Assembly (NCBI GenBank): GCA_048814795.1
Contig: CP184673.1
Coordinates: 1,922,001-1,986,000, forward strand
DNA length: 64,000 nucleotides
Source of the DNA: Thermatribacter sp048814795
GTDB taxonomy: Bacteria; Atribacterota; Atribacteria; Atribacterales; Thermatribacteraceae
Direction of reading: 5' to 3'
Part shown: positions 8,279-17,557 of the stretch, piece by piece
Layout: the number at the start of each line of letters is the position of its first letter
How positions within the stretch are numbered: position 1 is the first letter of the stretch
Notes under the pieces: model-generated
What the model saw: only the letters and a program-made list of their open reading frames with translations
Database searches by the model: none
What the model was told of the DNA's origin: nothing
Made by a program: the position numbers and the translations under genes

Positions 8279-9263
8279 CCACCTCTTGGAACATCTCCCT
8301 TATCGCTTCCCTAATGTCCCAGTTAACCGGACAGGAAGTTATACAAGCTCCGCAACCAACGCATCCAAAGCTACCTTCACGCATCGGGAAATAAGAAAAC
8401 TTGTGAAGAACTCTCTGGCGAACCCTTTCTGTATAACCAGGACGTGGGTTATGACCTGAAGCATGGAGAGTGAATTTGGCAAACATACAGCTATCCCAGT
8501 TGCAAAGCTGATAACCCCTCAAAGCTCCATCTACCACCAGATCAAAACAGTAGCAGGTAGGGCACGAAAAGGTGCATGCTCCGCAATTAAGGCACTTTCG
8601 AGCAAGTTTTTCCCAGCTTCCGCTGTAGAAATTATCGTAAAGCTTTTCTGGAAAATCTCTATCTATAGTAAATGGCTCCTCCAGAGAAAGTTCGGCTTGT
8701 TTTTTTAATTTTTCGACTCTTTCGCCAAGCTCAACACTTACCTCCTCATAAGTTGGCGGAAAAACACCAGTAGGATCTTCCAGGTAAAACCCTTTCTCCA
8801 GAGGCACCAGGAAGGGAGAGTCATCAGTATGCCAGAAAGGTCCACCACCTACCCAGTTACAAAAACAAACCTCATCAGGAAAAAGACAAGCCACAATCAC
8901 TATTAAGGAAGAGGCGCGACGCGAAAGGTAAAAGCCATCTGGAGGCTCCTTCCCAATGAAAACTTTATCTAAAACATCCAGAACCGCTCTTGCTTCACAG
9001 GGCAAAGCGAAAACAAGAGAAGGCGCTGGCTTTTCCTCATTCGGTGAGTCTTCCACCAACCACCTTTTCTTATCCCACAAGAAGCGATAAACCTTACGCC
9101 ACTGGGGATAAAAAGCTTCTTTCACAGTTCGTAACTCTCTACCCAAATCTATAAAAAGGTCAGGATATTTATTCTTCAGTCTCTCTGTAAGCAAGATTTC
9201 GCCCTTTTGGTTGGCAATCCACTCCCTAAATCTTTCCTTCTTCCAGTAACCCTTCTTCATCAT
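8259..9263 (-). CDS. FlxB-like [4Fe-4S] protein (anaerobic sulfite reductase A/sulfhydrogenase beta-like)
   Basis: A 334-residue protein ending in two ferredoxin-like clusters: CLNCGACTFSCPTCYC at about residue 222 and CVGCGACITSCP at about residue 302. The N-terminal half has the ALPCEARAVLD motif of the sulfhydrogenase beta/AsrA family. In Flx-Hdr systems proteins of this kind carry electrons between the NADH-oxidising FlxA and FlxD. It sits between FlxC-like and FlxA-like genes, ten bases after the former. Two adjacent ATG codons (MM) are both possible starts. Sulfite reduction itself is unlikely, since no siroheme subunit is nearby. Confidence 0.82.
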   Translation of the reverse strand: MMKKGYWKKERFREWIANQKGEILLTERLKNKYPDLFIDLGRELRTVKEAFYPQWRKVYRFLWDKKRWLVEDSPNEEKPAPSLVFALPCEARAVLDVLDKVFIGKEPPDGFYLSRRASSLIVIVACLFPDEVCFCNWVGGGPFWHTDDSPFLVPLEKGFYLEDPTGVFPPTYEEVSVELGERVEKLKKQAELSLEEPFTIDRDFPEKLYDNFYSGSWEKLARKCLNCGACTFSCPTCYCFDLVVDGALRGYQLCNWDSCMFAKFTLHASGHNPRPGYTERVRQRVLHKFSYFPMREGSFGCVGCGACITSCPVNWDIREAIREMFQEVGDKKGE

Positions 9264-9273
9264 TCTTAACCTC

Positions 9274-10218
9274 TCATTTTATAAATTCGTCAGGGTCATT
9301 TTCCCTGTAGGTAAGCAAAGGAGCTTCTTCCTCAAGACTCAGTCCTGCTTCGAACCCAAAATGTTCTTTAACAATGTTTTCTACTTTAATGGTTAAAAGC
9401 GCAATGGGGATACTTACCGGGCAGGAGCGTTCACAGGCCCCACACTCCACACAGCGCCCAGCAAGATGCATGGCGCGACCTATGTGAAAAACAAAGTTGT
9501 CCGAGAAAATTGGACAGGGAGTTGTCCAACGAGGACGAGTGCTTTCTACAAAACACTCTTTACAATAACAGAGAGGACATGCCTCGCGGCAGGCATAGCA
9601 GCGAATACAGGAACTGAGCTCTCTGTAAAGTGTTTCAAAACGCTCCTCAGCGGTTTTTGAATCCATATCCTGAACATAGTCCAGACCAAACTTTTCCCAG
9701 TTACTCTTTTCGAGGGGTTCCCCAACCAAAAAGTCGTAAACAGGAGGGTTAGGATACCTGCAGCGAAGGCAGGTGTTTTCCATAAAATCTCGATAATTAT
9801 GTTTCTTTTCGTCGAGAACAAAAAAATCTTCCCCCCAGAAAACTTTATCCCGAGGAAAAACCTCAAAGGAATCCCGAATTTTCTTCCAGCTCAAGATGCC
9901 CCTGCAGGGTACACCGATTATTTTAACACGTTCACGTTCAAACTGTTCTTCACGAAAAAGAACTACCAGCGATCGCGCGTCACATCCCTTAGCAACAATA
10001 GCCAATCTTTTATCACTGTTTTTATAGCGCTGAAGGTACCTGGAGAGATTAACCGAACATAGTGGATTAAAGACCAGCTTTTCAACATCCTGAGGTTCTT
10101 CAATAAATAAAGGCGCAGTTCGGAAAGGAAGAGAACCCCACTGGTAACCAATGATAATGTCCACTTCTTTTTCCAGAAGTAATTTTCTGGCAATTTCTCG
10201 CAGCTCTCCAGAAAACAT
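9274..10218 (-). CDS. FlxC-like [4Fe-4S] protein with FrhB-type N-terminal part
   Basis: A 314-residue protein. The N-terminal part (KGCDARSL, then VGVPC-like IIGVPCRG) resembles coenzyme F420 hydrogenase/formate dehydrogenase beta subunits. The C-terminal part holds two clusters: CIRCYACREACPLCYC with a further Cys, and CVECGACERSCP at about residue 262. This fits FlxC, the second iron-sulfur protein of the FlxABCD module. It lies three bases after FlxD in the same operon. F420 use is not supported by anything else here; the FrhB-like region may bind flavin. The three neighbours FlxD, C, B and A in this order match known Flx clusters. Confidence 0.82.
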   Translation of the reverse strand: MFSGELREIARKLLLEKEVDIIIGYQWGSLPFRTAPLFIEEPQDVEKLVFNPLCSVNLSRYLQRYKNSDKRLAIVAKGCDARSLVVLFREEQFERERVKIIGVPCRGILSWKKIRDSFEVFPRDKVFWGEDFFVLDEKKHNYRDFMENTCLRCRYPNPPVYDFLVGEPLEKSNWEKFGLDYVQDMDSKTAEERFETLYRELSSCIRCYACREACPLCYCKECFVESTRPRWTTPCPIFSDNFVFHIGRAMHLAGRCVECGACERSCPVSIPIALLTIKVENIVKEHFGFEAGLSLEEEAPLLTYRENDPDEFIK

Positions 10219-10221
10219 AGC

Positions 10222-10644
10222 TCAAAACTCCTTTACTAACCTGGATGCAGGACCAACCTTTTTGACCCCTTCAACCACTTTCTCCACTACCTTAGAAAAT
10301 TTTTGGCCTTCAGAAGCTGAAACCCACGAAAATTGCACTCTTTCCTCTTCAACGCCAGCCCATCTAAGTATTTCCCTCAAAACCAGAAATTTTCTGCGCG
10401 CAAAATAATTACCACCAATATAGTGACAGTCCCCCGGATGGCAGCCCGAAACCAGAACTCCATCCGCCCCTTCCCGTAAAGCTTTAAGAATGTAAAGGGG
10501 GTTAACCGCTCCCGAACAGGGAACTCTGATAACTCTAATGTTTGGAGGATACTGGAAACGACTAACCCCTGCCAGGTCAGCGCCAGCGTAGCTACACCAG
10601 TGGCAGAGAAAAGCCACTATTTTAGGTTCCCATTCTTCACTCAT
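10222..10644 (-). CDS. mvhD: FlxD/MvhD hydrogenase iron-sulfur subunit
   Basis: Electron-transfer subunit with a [2Fe-2S] centre linking an electron donor module to HdrA. All five conserved cysteines of MvhD are present in 140 residues: Cys14 and Cys17 (CHWC), Cys43 (CSGAV), and Cys68 and Cys73 in GCHPGDCHY. The ATG overlaps the hdrA stop by four bases, showing tight coupling. In methanogens MvhD links hydrogenase to HdrA; in sulfate reducers FlxD links NADH oxidation to HdrA; here the Flx neighbours favour the second role. Confidence 0.92.
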   Translation of the reverse strand: MSEEWEPKIVAFLCHWCSYAGADLAGVSRFQYPPNIRVIRVPCSGAVNPLYILKALREGADGVLVSGCHPGDCHYIGGNYFARRKFLVLREILRWAGVEEERVQFSWVSASEGQKFSKVVEKVVEGVKKVGPASRLVKEF

Positions 10645-13600
10645 AAAAGATATTCCACCTCCGCTATAATCTGTTCAGGAGCGAAGCCCTGCACTCTAAT
10701 AGCACCACTTTTGCAGGAAGCACTGCATAAACCACACCCCTTGCAAAGAGCTGAGTTAACCTCGGCAATCTTTCTTTCCGGATTCACTTTTACAGCTCCA
10801 AACTGGCAAAGCCTCTCGCAATCTCCACAACCAGTGCATTTCCGCTCATCCACAACAGCCACTTCGGCCTCTGCGGTGATTTTTTCTTTACTGAGCACGG
10901 TCATCATACGAGAAACAGCCGCCTTAGCCTGCAATACACACTCATGAGCAAATTTTGGGCTATGAGCAAGACCACAAACAAAAATACCATCAGTAGCAAA
11001 ATCTACCGGTCGTAATTTAACGTGAGCCTCCAGGAAGAAACCATCCTGATTCAAAGGAACTTTAAGTTTCTTGGCAAGCTCTTGATTCCCATCCTGGGGC
11101 ATGATGCCGGTGGAAAGGACCACCAGGTCTGGAGAAAAAAGAACTTCTTCTCCTAAAGAAGGAAGAAACGCTTTTACAATTATCTTCCTTTGATCATCTA
11201 TGGTAACCTGGGGAGGTTTTTGATCTTCAAAACGCACAAAAATAACGCCCTTCTCACGGGCTCTACGATACATCTCTTCCAAGAAACCAAAGGTTCGAAT
11301 ATCTCTATAAAGGACAAAAACTTCAATTTCAGGGTTTGCCTCCTTCAACCTCAAGGCGTTGCGTATGGCTCTCGAACAACAGGTCCTACTACACCAGGGA
11401 TGGTCATCGTTTCTGGAACCCACACATTGAATCATTACTACCCGTTTGGAAGAAAGTAGCCTCTCGAATCCATGCTCGAGCTCGGACTGAGTCACAATTC
11501 TCGGATCCAAACCGTAACCAAACTCTCCCTCCTGGGGGAAATGCTCTATACCTCCGGTAGCAACAATTAAAGCTCCATGCTTTAATTTTTTCTCTTCATT
11601 CCCAACTAAAACAACTGACTCGAAATTACCTACAAATCCATTAATCTCCAAAAGGCGAGAATTGAGAAATACCTCTATGCCAGGGTCTTCCAAAACCTTG
11701 CTCTTCAATTCATTAATTCTGCTGGTGACATCCTCTCCAAAAGGCGTAAACCAGCGCTCAAATTTAGAAGCATAACCACCCAGTTCGGGTTCCTTCTCAA
11801 TCAGAAAAACCCTGACTCCCTGCTTACGAACTTCCAGAGCTGCGGTCATCCCGCTCAAACCACCACCCACTATCAAAACCGACTTTTCAACCGAAAGAAA
11901 AGCCGGCTGCAGGGGACGTTTAAGAGAAACCTTTGCAATTGCCATAGAAACCAGTTCCTTGGCCTTCTCAGTAGCCATTCGAGGTGTTTGTTGATGTACC
12001 CAGGAACACTGATCCCGAATGTTGGCCATCTCAAAAAGATAGGGATTAAGACCCGCCTCGCGCAAGGTTTCTCTAAAAAGGGGTTCGTGTGTCCTTGGAG
12101 AACAGGAAGCCACTACCACCCGGTTAATTCCCAACTCCGCGATTTTCTGCTTAATTCGTTCTTGAGTATCTTGAGAACAAGTATACAAATTGTCTTCAGC
12201 ATAAATCACTCCAGGTAAATCTTTAACCCAATCAACGACTTCTTTTACATTCACTACTCCCCCAATGTTAATTCCGCAATGACAAACAAAAACACCTATT
12301 CTCAAAGGCTCAATTTCTACATTACGCTCTGGAGGATACTCTTTATAGGTAATTTCTGAAAAGCGTGCCTCATTCAACAGGGAAGAAACATTGCAACTCG
12401 CCGCACTGGCTTCAACAACTGTTTCCGGTATATCCTTGGGTCCTGAAGCTGTGCCGCAGACAAAAACGCCATTCTGTACAGTAGAGGTTTTGTCAAGTGT
12501 ATCGGTGTAAGGAAATCCATTCTCTTCAAGAACCACACCTGCTTTGGCAAACATTTCTCGATTACAAGAAGAAACCTCAAAGCCCACCGAAAGAACTACC
12601 AGATCAAAAATCTCCTCCCGGGAACAACCACTTTCATCAACAAAGTAAACCCTTAAATCTCCATTGTTCAGTTCTTCTATTTTGCCTACTTTGCTTCTTA
12701 TAAAGCGAATACCCTCTTCTTTGGCGCGTTCAAAGTAACGTTCAAAATCTTTTCCCGGCGAACGCATGTCAATCATAAAAATAGCTACATCCAGCTGTGA
12801 GCTCTCGGTACTCACTTTCTCCTCAACGCTATGAGCAACGGAGTCCCTTCCACACTCGCATAGTGCTTCCTCCTTTTCTTCAATAAGCAAGTGTTCCCTG
12901 GCCACCAGAGCCTCTTTAATGGCATACATACAGCAAACAGCGGAACAATAAGGTTTGCCGCGTTTTACATCCCTAGACCCTACACACTGCACAAAAGCGA
13001 TCTTGCGGGGCACTTTGCCATCCGAAGGACGGACCACTTTGCCTTGAGTGGGACCAGAAGCACTCAGTATCCGCTCAAAATCCAAACTGGTAATCACATT
13101 AGCAAACTTCCGATATCCAAATTCTCTATATTTTTGGGCAGGATTAATAACCGAAGTTCCACTGGCAAAGATAATTGCACCAACCGGGATCTCCAGGACT
13201 TCTTCAGAATCCCGATGCAAAATGGCCTCTCTCTGACAGGCGGAAACACATTGCATACACTCTGAACAACCACCACAGGAAAGACAACGTTGAGCTTCTT
13301 CCTTTGCTTCCTCTTCGGTATACCCCTCGACCACCTCATAAAAACCCAAAACCCTTTCTCGGGGATCCAGTTTTCTCAAACCAACTCGAGGCTTCTCGGG
13401 TTCCTGCCAGGGTATGTTAATAGGAGCTCTATGTTTTTCAAAATCCCGAACTTCTTTTCCCTGAAGATAAGCATCAATAGCCCGAGCAGCCCTTTTTCCA
13501 TGAGCAATGGCCTCAATCAGCGTGGCCGGACCGAGCACTGCATCTCCCCCAGCAAAAACACCCTGGAGAGAAGTCTGCATCCCTTCATCAACCTTAATGG

Positions 13601-15119
13601 TTCCCCAATCAGTAAGTTCTAATCTTTCTTCGGGTATCCGCACCCGCTGACCTATGGCTACTAAGAAAAGGTCCGCCTCCACTTCGTAAACTACATCAGG
13701 CAAAATTTCCGGCTTCCTTCTCCCTGAAGCGTCAGGAGCACACAAGCGAACCGCGTTGAACTCCAGAATTACTTTTCCATTCCGTCTCGCAAACCTCTTA
13801 GGCGCTGCACAAAAGTAAAATTCAATCCCCTCTTCCAGAGCCTCCTCTACCTCTTCCGCTCTCGCCGGCATCTCCTCTCGGGAACGCCTATAGTAAACAG
13901 AAACTTTCTTTGCTCCCTTTCGCAAAGCAGAACGTGCACAGTCAATAGCCACGTTCCCTCCACCAATGACTACAACCTCTTCGGCCTGAGGCACCTCCTG
14001 AGAACTGTTAACTTTGACCAGATACTCGAGCCCATCCATAACCTCGGGGTAATCCTCGCCTTCGATGCCCAGCTTTATGGTTTGCCAGGCCCCACAAGCA
14101 ACATATAAAGCGGCATAACCCTCTTTAAAAAGATCGTCAATTCCAAAATCCTTACCCCAGGTTTTGCCAAAAACAAAGTTAACCCCCAGGTCTTTCAGAA
14201 GTTCAATTTCATATTTCACAACATCGCGGGGCAAGCGATAAGGAGGTATACCGTAGCTCATCATACCTCCGGGTTGCTTTTTAGCTTCATAAACCCAAAC
14301 CTGATAACCCTCCTTAGTCAGAAAATAAGCACAACTCAATCCGCTGGGGCCAGCCCCAATAATGGCCACTTTCTTACCTTTATCTTCTTGCTTACCCAAA
14401 ACAGGTCTCAAATTGTTTCTAACTTCATAATCTGCTAAAAATCTCTTCAAATAAGGAATACCAAGTGGTTCATCAAGGAGTCCTCGCTGGCAATCTTCCA
14501 TGCAAGGATGATGACAGGCCCGCCCACAAATTCCAGGAAAAGGATTATCCATGCGTACCGTTTGTAAAGCCTCTTCAAATCTTCCTTCCCGAATCAAAGC
14601 TACATACCCCTGAGCTTTTTGTTCCAGAGGGCAGGCTGCCTGACAGTTAGGTAAACCTCTCTTTTCAATCGCAAAAGCGCTGGGGAAAGCTTGCGGGAAA
14701 AGGCGGTAAATAGCTTTCTTTTTGCTCAAACCACCTTCAAAATCGTTAGGCAAGCTTACCGGACAAACCTTTGCGCAGTCACCACACCCAGTACACTTTA
14801 AAGGATCAACATAGCGGGGTTTACGCCTTACCTTAACTCGGAAATCACCAGGTATCCCTTCAACAGACTCCAAGCTGGCACAGGTAATAACCTCTATATT
14901 CAGATGTCTACCACACTCAACAAGTTTTGGAGAAAGGATGCACATTGCGCAATCGTTGGTTGGAAAGGTCTTATCCAGTCTTGCCATAAGACCTCCAATA
15001 GCAGTTGAATCCTCTACCAAATAAACCTTGAAACCTGCATTGGCCAGATCCAGAGCACTCTGGATGCCCGCTATTCCCCCTCCAACCACCATCACGCTAC
15101 CCCGGGTTTTACTGCGCAT
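10641..15119 (-). CDS. hdrA: HdrA-GltD chimera: giant flavin-based electron-bifurcation subunit
   Basis: At about 1492 residues this is more than twice a usual HdrA. It starts with an HdrA FAD domain (VVGGGIAG at 11-18), HdrA cysteines (CAMC...LVEC, residues 57-69) and a [4Fe-4S] ferredoxin (from Cys109). A GltD-like segment follows: CPLEQ near residue 157, CGRACHHPC, an FAD site GAGPSG (about 260) and an NAD(P) site GGGNVA (about 400). HdrA sequence returns with CVGSRDVKRGKPYCSAVCC, CHCG, a second FAD site GGGLSG (about 1100), CVGSRNDDHPWCSRTCC, and two C-terminal ferredoxin clusters. I chose the ATG at 15119, just before the first Rossmann strand; the open frame extends further but overlaps hdrC. 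It could bind NADPH as well as interact with FlxD and HdrC. Confidence 0.9.
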   Translation of the reverse strand: MRSKTRGSVMVVGGGIAGIQSALDLANAGFKVYLVEDSTAIGGLMARLDKTFPTNDCAMCILSPKLVECGRHLNIEVITCASLESVEGIPGDFRVKVRRKPRYVDPLKCTGCGDCAKVCPVSLPNDFEGGLSKKKAIYRLFPQAFPSAFAIEKRGLPNCQAACPLEQKAQGYVALIREGRFEEALQTVRMDNPFPGICGRACHHPCMEDCQRGLLDEPLGIPYLKRFLADYEVRNNLRPVLGKQEDKGKKVAIIGAGPSGLSCAYFLTKEGYQVWVYEAKKQPGGMMSYGIPPYRLPRDVVKYEIELLKDLGVNFVFGKTWGKDFGIDDLFKEGYAALYVACGAWQTIKLGIEGEDYPEVMDGLEYLVKVNSSQEVPQAEEVVVIGGGNVAIDCARSALRKGAKKVSVYYRRSREEMPARAEEVEEALEEGIEFYFCAAPKRFARRNGKVILEFNAVRLCAPDASGRRKPEILPDVVYEVEADLFLVAIGQRVRIPEERLELTDWGTIKVDEGMQTSLQGVFAGGDAVLGPATLIEAIAHGKRAARAIDAYLQGKEVRDFEKHRAPINIPWQEPEKPRVGLRKLDPRERVLGFYEVVEGYTEEEAKEEAQRCLSCGGCSECMQCVSACQREAILHRDSEEVLEIPVGAIIFASGTSVINPAQKYREFGYRKFANVITSLDFERILSASGPTQGKVVRPSDGKVPRKIAFVQCVGSRDVKRGKPYCSAVCCMYAIKEALVAREHLLIEEKEEALCECGRDSVAHSVEEKVSTESSQLDVAIFMIDMRSPGKDFERYFERAKEEGIRFIRSKVGKIEELNNGDLRVYFVDESGCSREEIFDLVVLSVGFEVSSCNREMFAKAGVVLEENGFPYTDTLDKTSTVQNGVFVCGTASGPKDIPETVVEASAASCNVSSLLNEARFSEITYKEYPPERNVEIEPLRIGVFVCHCGINIGGVVNVKEVVDWVKDLPGVIYAEDNLYTCSQDTQERIKQKIAELGINRVVVASCSPRTHEPLFRETLREAGLNPYLFEMANIRDQCSWVHQQTPRMATEKAKELVSMAIAKVSLKRPLQPAFLSVEKSVLIVGGGLSGMTAALEVRKQGVRVFLIEKEPELGGYASKFERWFTPFGEDVTSRINELKSKVLEDPGIEVFLNSRLLEINGFVGNFESVVLVGNEEKKLKHGALIVATGGIEHFPQEGEFGYGLDPRIVTQSELEHGFERLLSSKRVVMIQCVGSRNDDHPWCSRTCCSRAIRNALRLKEANPEIEVFVLYRDIRTFGFLEEMYRRAREKGVIFVRFEDQKPPQVTIDDQRKIIVKAFLPSLGEEVLFSPDLVVLSTGIMPQDGNQELAKKLKVPLNQDGFFLEAHVKLRPVDFATDGIFVCGLAHSPKFAHECVLQAKAAVSRMMTVLSKEKITAEAEVAVVDERKCTGCGDCERLCQFGAVKVNPERKIAEVNSALCKGCGLCSASCKSGAIRVQGFAPEQIIAEVEYLL

Positions 15120-15603
15120 CGTCACTATCCCCTTTAACCCAATCCAGCTTTGCAATTTCTTTCTGATAAAACTTCTCAAATTCTTCCAGAGAATTAATTC
15201 CTTTATTCCAGAGATACTCAATAAGTTCGCGTCGCAATTCCTGGGTTCTGCGGTCGACCTCATCAACTACTTTTTTCCACTCCGCAGAAACAGCACCTTC
15301 TTCTACAGCGAGCTCCCGCAACACTTTCAAAAGGTTGGTAAACTCAACATCCTGTGGGCAGTGAGCACTGCAACGATAGCAACCCACACACAACCATATG
15401 CGTTCAGACCCCAAAAGTTCCTCACTTTCACCAAGCAAAATTTGATGAATGATGCGACGTGGGTTAAAGCCCTTTTCAACTTCACTCACCGGACAAGCTG
15501 CTGTGCAAACTCCACAAGCAAAACAAGCAAGCAACCCCTCACCACCAGGCCGAGAAGCAACCCGATACTTAAACTGGTAATCAAGCAGTTTCGCTTCACC
15601 CAT
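15109..15603 (-). CDS. hdrC: HdrC-like [4Fe-4S] protein
   Basis: A 164-residue soluble protein with two [4Fe-4S] motifs: CFACGVCTAACP near residue 28 and CVGCYRCSAHCP near residue 77. This is HdrC, the electron wire of heterodisulfide-reductase-like complexes. Its start overlaps the metF stop by eight bases and its end overlaps the hdrA start by 11 bases. No HdrB, the usual catalytic partner with CCG domains, is present beside it, so HdrC here probably connects the HdrA chimera with MetF/MetV. In Moorella the homologous cluster does include an HdrB. Confidence 0.9.
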   Translation of the reverse strand: MGEAKLLDYQFKYRVASRPGGEGLLACFACGVCTAACPVSEVEKGFNPRRIIHQILLGESEELLGSERIWLCVGCYRCSAHCPQDVEFTNLLKVLRELAVEEGAVSAEWKKVVDEVDRRTQELRRELIEYLWNKGINSLEEFEKFYQKEIAKLDWVKGDSDDAQ

Positions 15604-16522
15604 TTTTCTTTACCTCTCTCATTGGTCTTGGGTATAGACCACATCTTTTGACAATCTCAGGCACAATACTTTCCCAGGCAATAGCCATAATATGCACACC
15701 ACTTACTCCCTTTATCTTTTGCACTTCGTTAATAATTTCTGTACAAATCTGTACCCCTTCCTCCTTGGGATCCTTTGCCTTGCGCATCCTCTCCAAAAAA
15801 TAGTCGGGAATCTCGAGTCCAGGAACTTCTTCCTTCATATATTCCAGAGCACGAACAGACTTAACAGGAATCACTCCAGCCATAATAAAAGCCTTGCGAT
15901 GTAAGCCCCATTCTCTCACCTCTTCCATCCACCTTGCAAATCTTTCCAGATCAAAAACCGCTTGCGTCTGAATAAACTGAGCCCCGGCCTCGATTTTTTT
16001 GGCCAGTCGCAACACCCTCAATTCCAGAGGGTCAGCAAAAGGATTCGCTCCCGCTCCAAGAAAAACTTTAATTTCTCCTTTAACCGGCTCGCCATTTTGA
16101 AAAACCTTTTCATCGCGCATATTCTTTAAAATTTGCAAAAGTTGTATTGAATCCACATCAAAAACATTCTTTGCCTGAGGATGATTACCCATGCTCTGAT
16201 GATCACCACTCAGGCAAAGAAAGTTTTCTATGCCCAGAGCACAGGCTCCCAAAAAGTCGCTTTGCAAAGCAATGCGGTTTCTATCCCTACATACCATCTG
16301 CATGACTGGTTCAACATTCTGGCGAGAAGCAATCAAACAACTGGCAAAGCTTGACATCCTTACAATAGCGGTCTGGTTGTCGGTCACATTCACTGCATCT
16401 ACAAAATCTTTCACCCAATCGCACTTTTTGGCTACCACCGAAAAATCACTACCTTTTGGCGGGCCAATTTCACAGGTAACCGCAAAGTTTCCTTCCTCAA
16501 GCACCCTTTGTAACCAGCTCAC
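15596..16522 (-). CDS. metF: Methylenetetrahydrofolate reductase MetF
   Basis: Flavin-containing TIM-barrel enzyme reducing 5,10-methylene-THF to 5-methyl-THF. The 308 residues match the family. TCEIGPPKG at residues 16-24 holds the conserved acid (Glu18) that aligns with the catalytic glutamate of E. coli MetF; VNVTDNQ and LCLSGDH are further MTHFR motifs. It overlaps metV by four bases. A MetF-MetV pair next to Hdr and MvhD genes is the arrangement of the Moorella complex, in which MetF is not directly NADH-dependent but fed through partner proteins. Confidence 0.95.
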   Translation of the reverse strand: MSWLQRVLEEGNFAVTCEIGPPKGSDFSVVAKKCDWVKDFVDAVNVTDNQTAIVRMSSFASCLIASRQNVEPVMQMVCRDRNRIALQSDFLGACALGIENFLCLSGDHQSMGNHPQAKNVFDVDSIQLLQILKNMRDEKVFQNGEPVKGEIKVFLGAGANPFADPLELRVLRLAKKIEAGAQFIQTQAVFDLERFARWMEEVREWGLHRKAFIMAGVIPVKSVRALEYMKEEVPGLEIPDYFLERMRKAKDPKEEGVQICTEIINEVQKIKGVSGVHIMAIAWESIVPEIVKRCGLYPRPMREVKKNG

Positions 16523-17169
16523 AGCCTGACATCCTCCCTTACCATTTTACGATGCCCACCATAACGCGAATATGACCAATCCTTGGGAGGCTGGATTCGC
16601 AAAAGTTGCTCGACTCTATCTGAGGCCCTGAACCGTTCAAAAATAAGTTGCCAGGCACAATCACGTTCGGGTTTTACTTCGCATTTACCATTTTTGGAAC
16701 CACCACAGGGACCATTTAGAAGACTCTTGGCGCAACGAGCTATTGGACAGATACCTCCAAAAAGATGGACTACACATTCGCCACAACCAACACATCGCTC
16801 TTCCCACAGACCCTGTTCAACAGGTAATCCCATAAAGGTGGTATTCAAAGCAGGATAAACCGGCTTTTGAAAATAGAGTTCCGTCAAAGCCTGTACCCCA
16901 ACCCCACAGGCCAGAGAAAGGATTACTTCCGCTTTTTCAACTTCTTCCCTAATTAGCTGGTTAAACTCTGGCTCGCACTGCCTCTCCACCGTGGCGCTCC
17001 AGGCATCAAAACCTTTAAGTCTTAGTAGAGAGGCAAGTTCTTTGGCTTCTTTTTCACCGCCCGACATACAAACAGTAACACAGGTTCCGCAACCCAGAAC
17101 CAGCACTTTTTTAAAACCATCCAAAAGTTTTAGTATCTCAGGAAGGGGTTTTCTTTCACCAACGATCAT
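16519..17169 (-). CDS. metV: MetV, partner subunit of methylenetetrahydrofolate reductase
   Basis: A 216-residue protein of the MTHFR C-terminal/zinc-or-cluster domain family. It has the cysteine string CVGCGECVVHLFGGICP, CAKSLLNGPCGG and GKCEV...DCAW in the second half; the NGPCGG motif is typical of MetV. An upstream region (VLGCGTCVTVC) has further cysteines. MetV binds MetF and is required for its activity in acetogens. Four-base overlaps on both sides show that MvhD-like protein, MetV and MetF are made together. Confidence 0.92.
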   Translation of the reverse strand: MIVGERKPLPEILKLLDGFKKVLVLGCGTCVTVCMSGGEKEAKELASLLRLKGFDAWSATVERQCEPEFNQLIREEVEKAEVILSLACGVGVQALTELYFQKPVYPALNTTFMGLPVEQGLWEERCVGCGECVVHLFGGICPIARCAKSLLNGPCGGSKNGKCEVKPERDCAWQLIFERFRASDRVEQLLRIQPPKDWSYSRYGGHRKMVREDVRL

Positions 17170-17552
17170 TGTTTATTTGAACCTCCAAAAAAGCCAAAGA
17201 TCTCGGCAAGCGTTCTTTCTATCTCGCCGGTCTTATCAGGAGTAACCAAAGCCAGAGCCACTTTCTTGTTCACCTGTGCTTCCTCAAGAAGAGTATTGAC
17301 CCTGGTCACTTTATGCAAGCCAACATTGCTGCCTTTAACGTTTTTACAGGCATCCAGCGGACAGCCAGCCAGCAACAAAACATCGGCTTTTTCTTCCAGA
17401 ATGGAAAAAATTGTCTCTTCCCTGACAAACCCCAGACAGGGAATTACAGAAAGTTCCTTCAGTTCCCATCCCAACGGTAAAGAAACCCTATGGAAATAAC
17501 GTAAAAGCGCTGGATAACCATTCCTTTCACAACCAAGAGCTACCAGTTTCAT
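17166..17552 (-). CDS. MvhD-like protein with reduced cysteine set
   Basis: About 128 residues, homologous in pattern to MvhD/FlxD. It keeps Cys8, Cys39 (PCLGF), Cys64 and Cys69 (GCPLDACKNVKGS) but has only one cysteine in the N-terminal CxxC pair, so its cluster differs from the normal [2Fe-2S] or is lost. The ATG at 17552 starts five bases after the stop of the gene before it and has GGAG upstream; an open extension to 17762 is only a shadow of that gene. It is the third gene of a set with the split HdrA-like proteins. Confidence 0.75.
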   Translation of the reverse strand: MKLVALGCERNGYPALLRYFHRVSLPLGWELKELSVIPCLGFVREETIFSILEEKADVLLLAGCPLDACKNVKGSNVGLHKVTRVNTLLEEAQVNKKVALALVTPDKTGEIERTLAEIFGFFGGSNKQ

Positions 17553-17557
17553 GCCTA

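Noticed and set aside
15120..15266. N-terminal extension of the HdrA chimera
   Set aside because: It overlaps hdrC, and the Rossmann strand begins right after the ATG at 15119.
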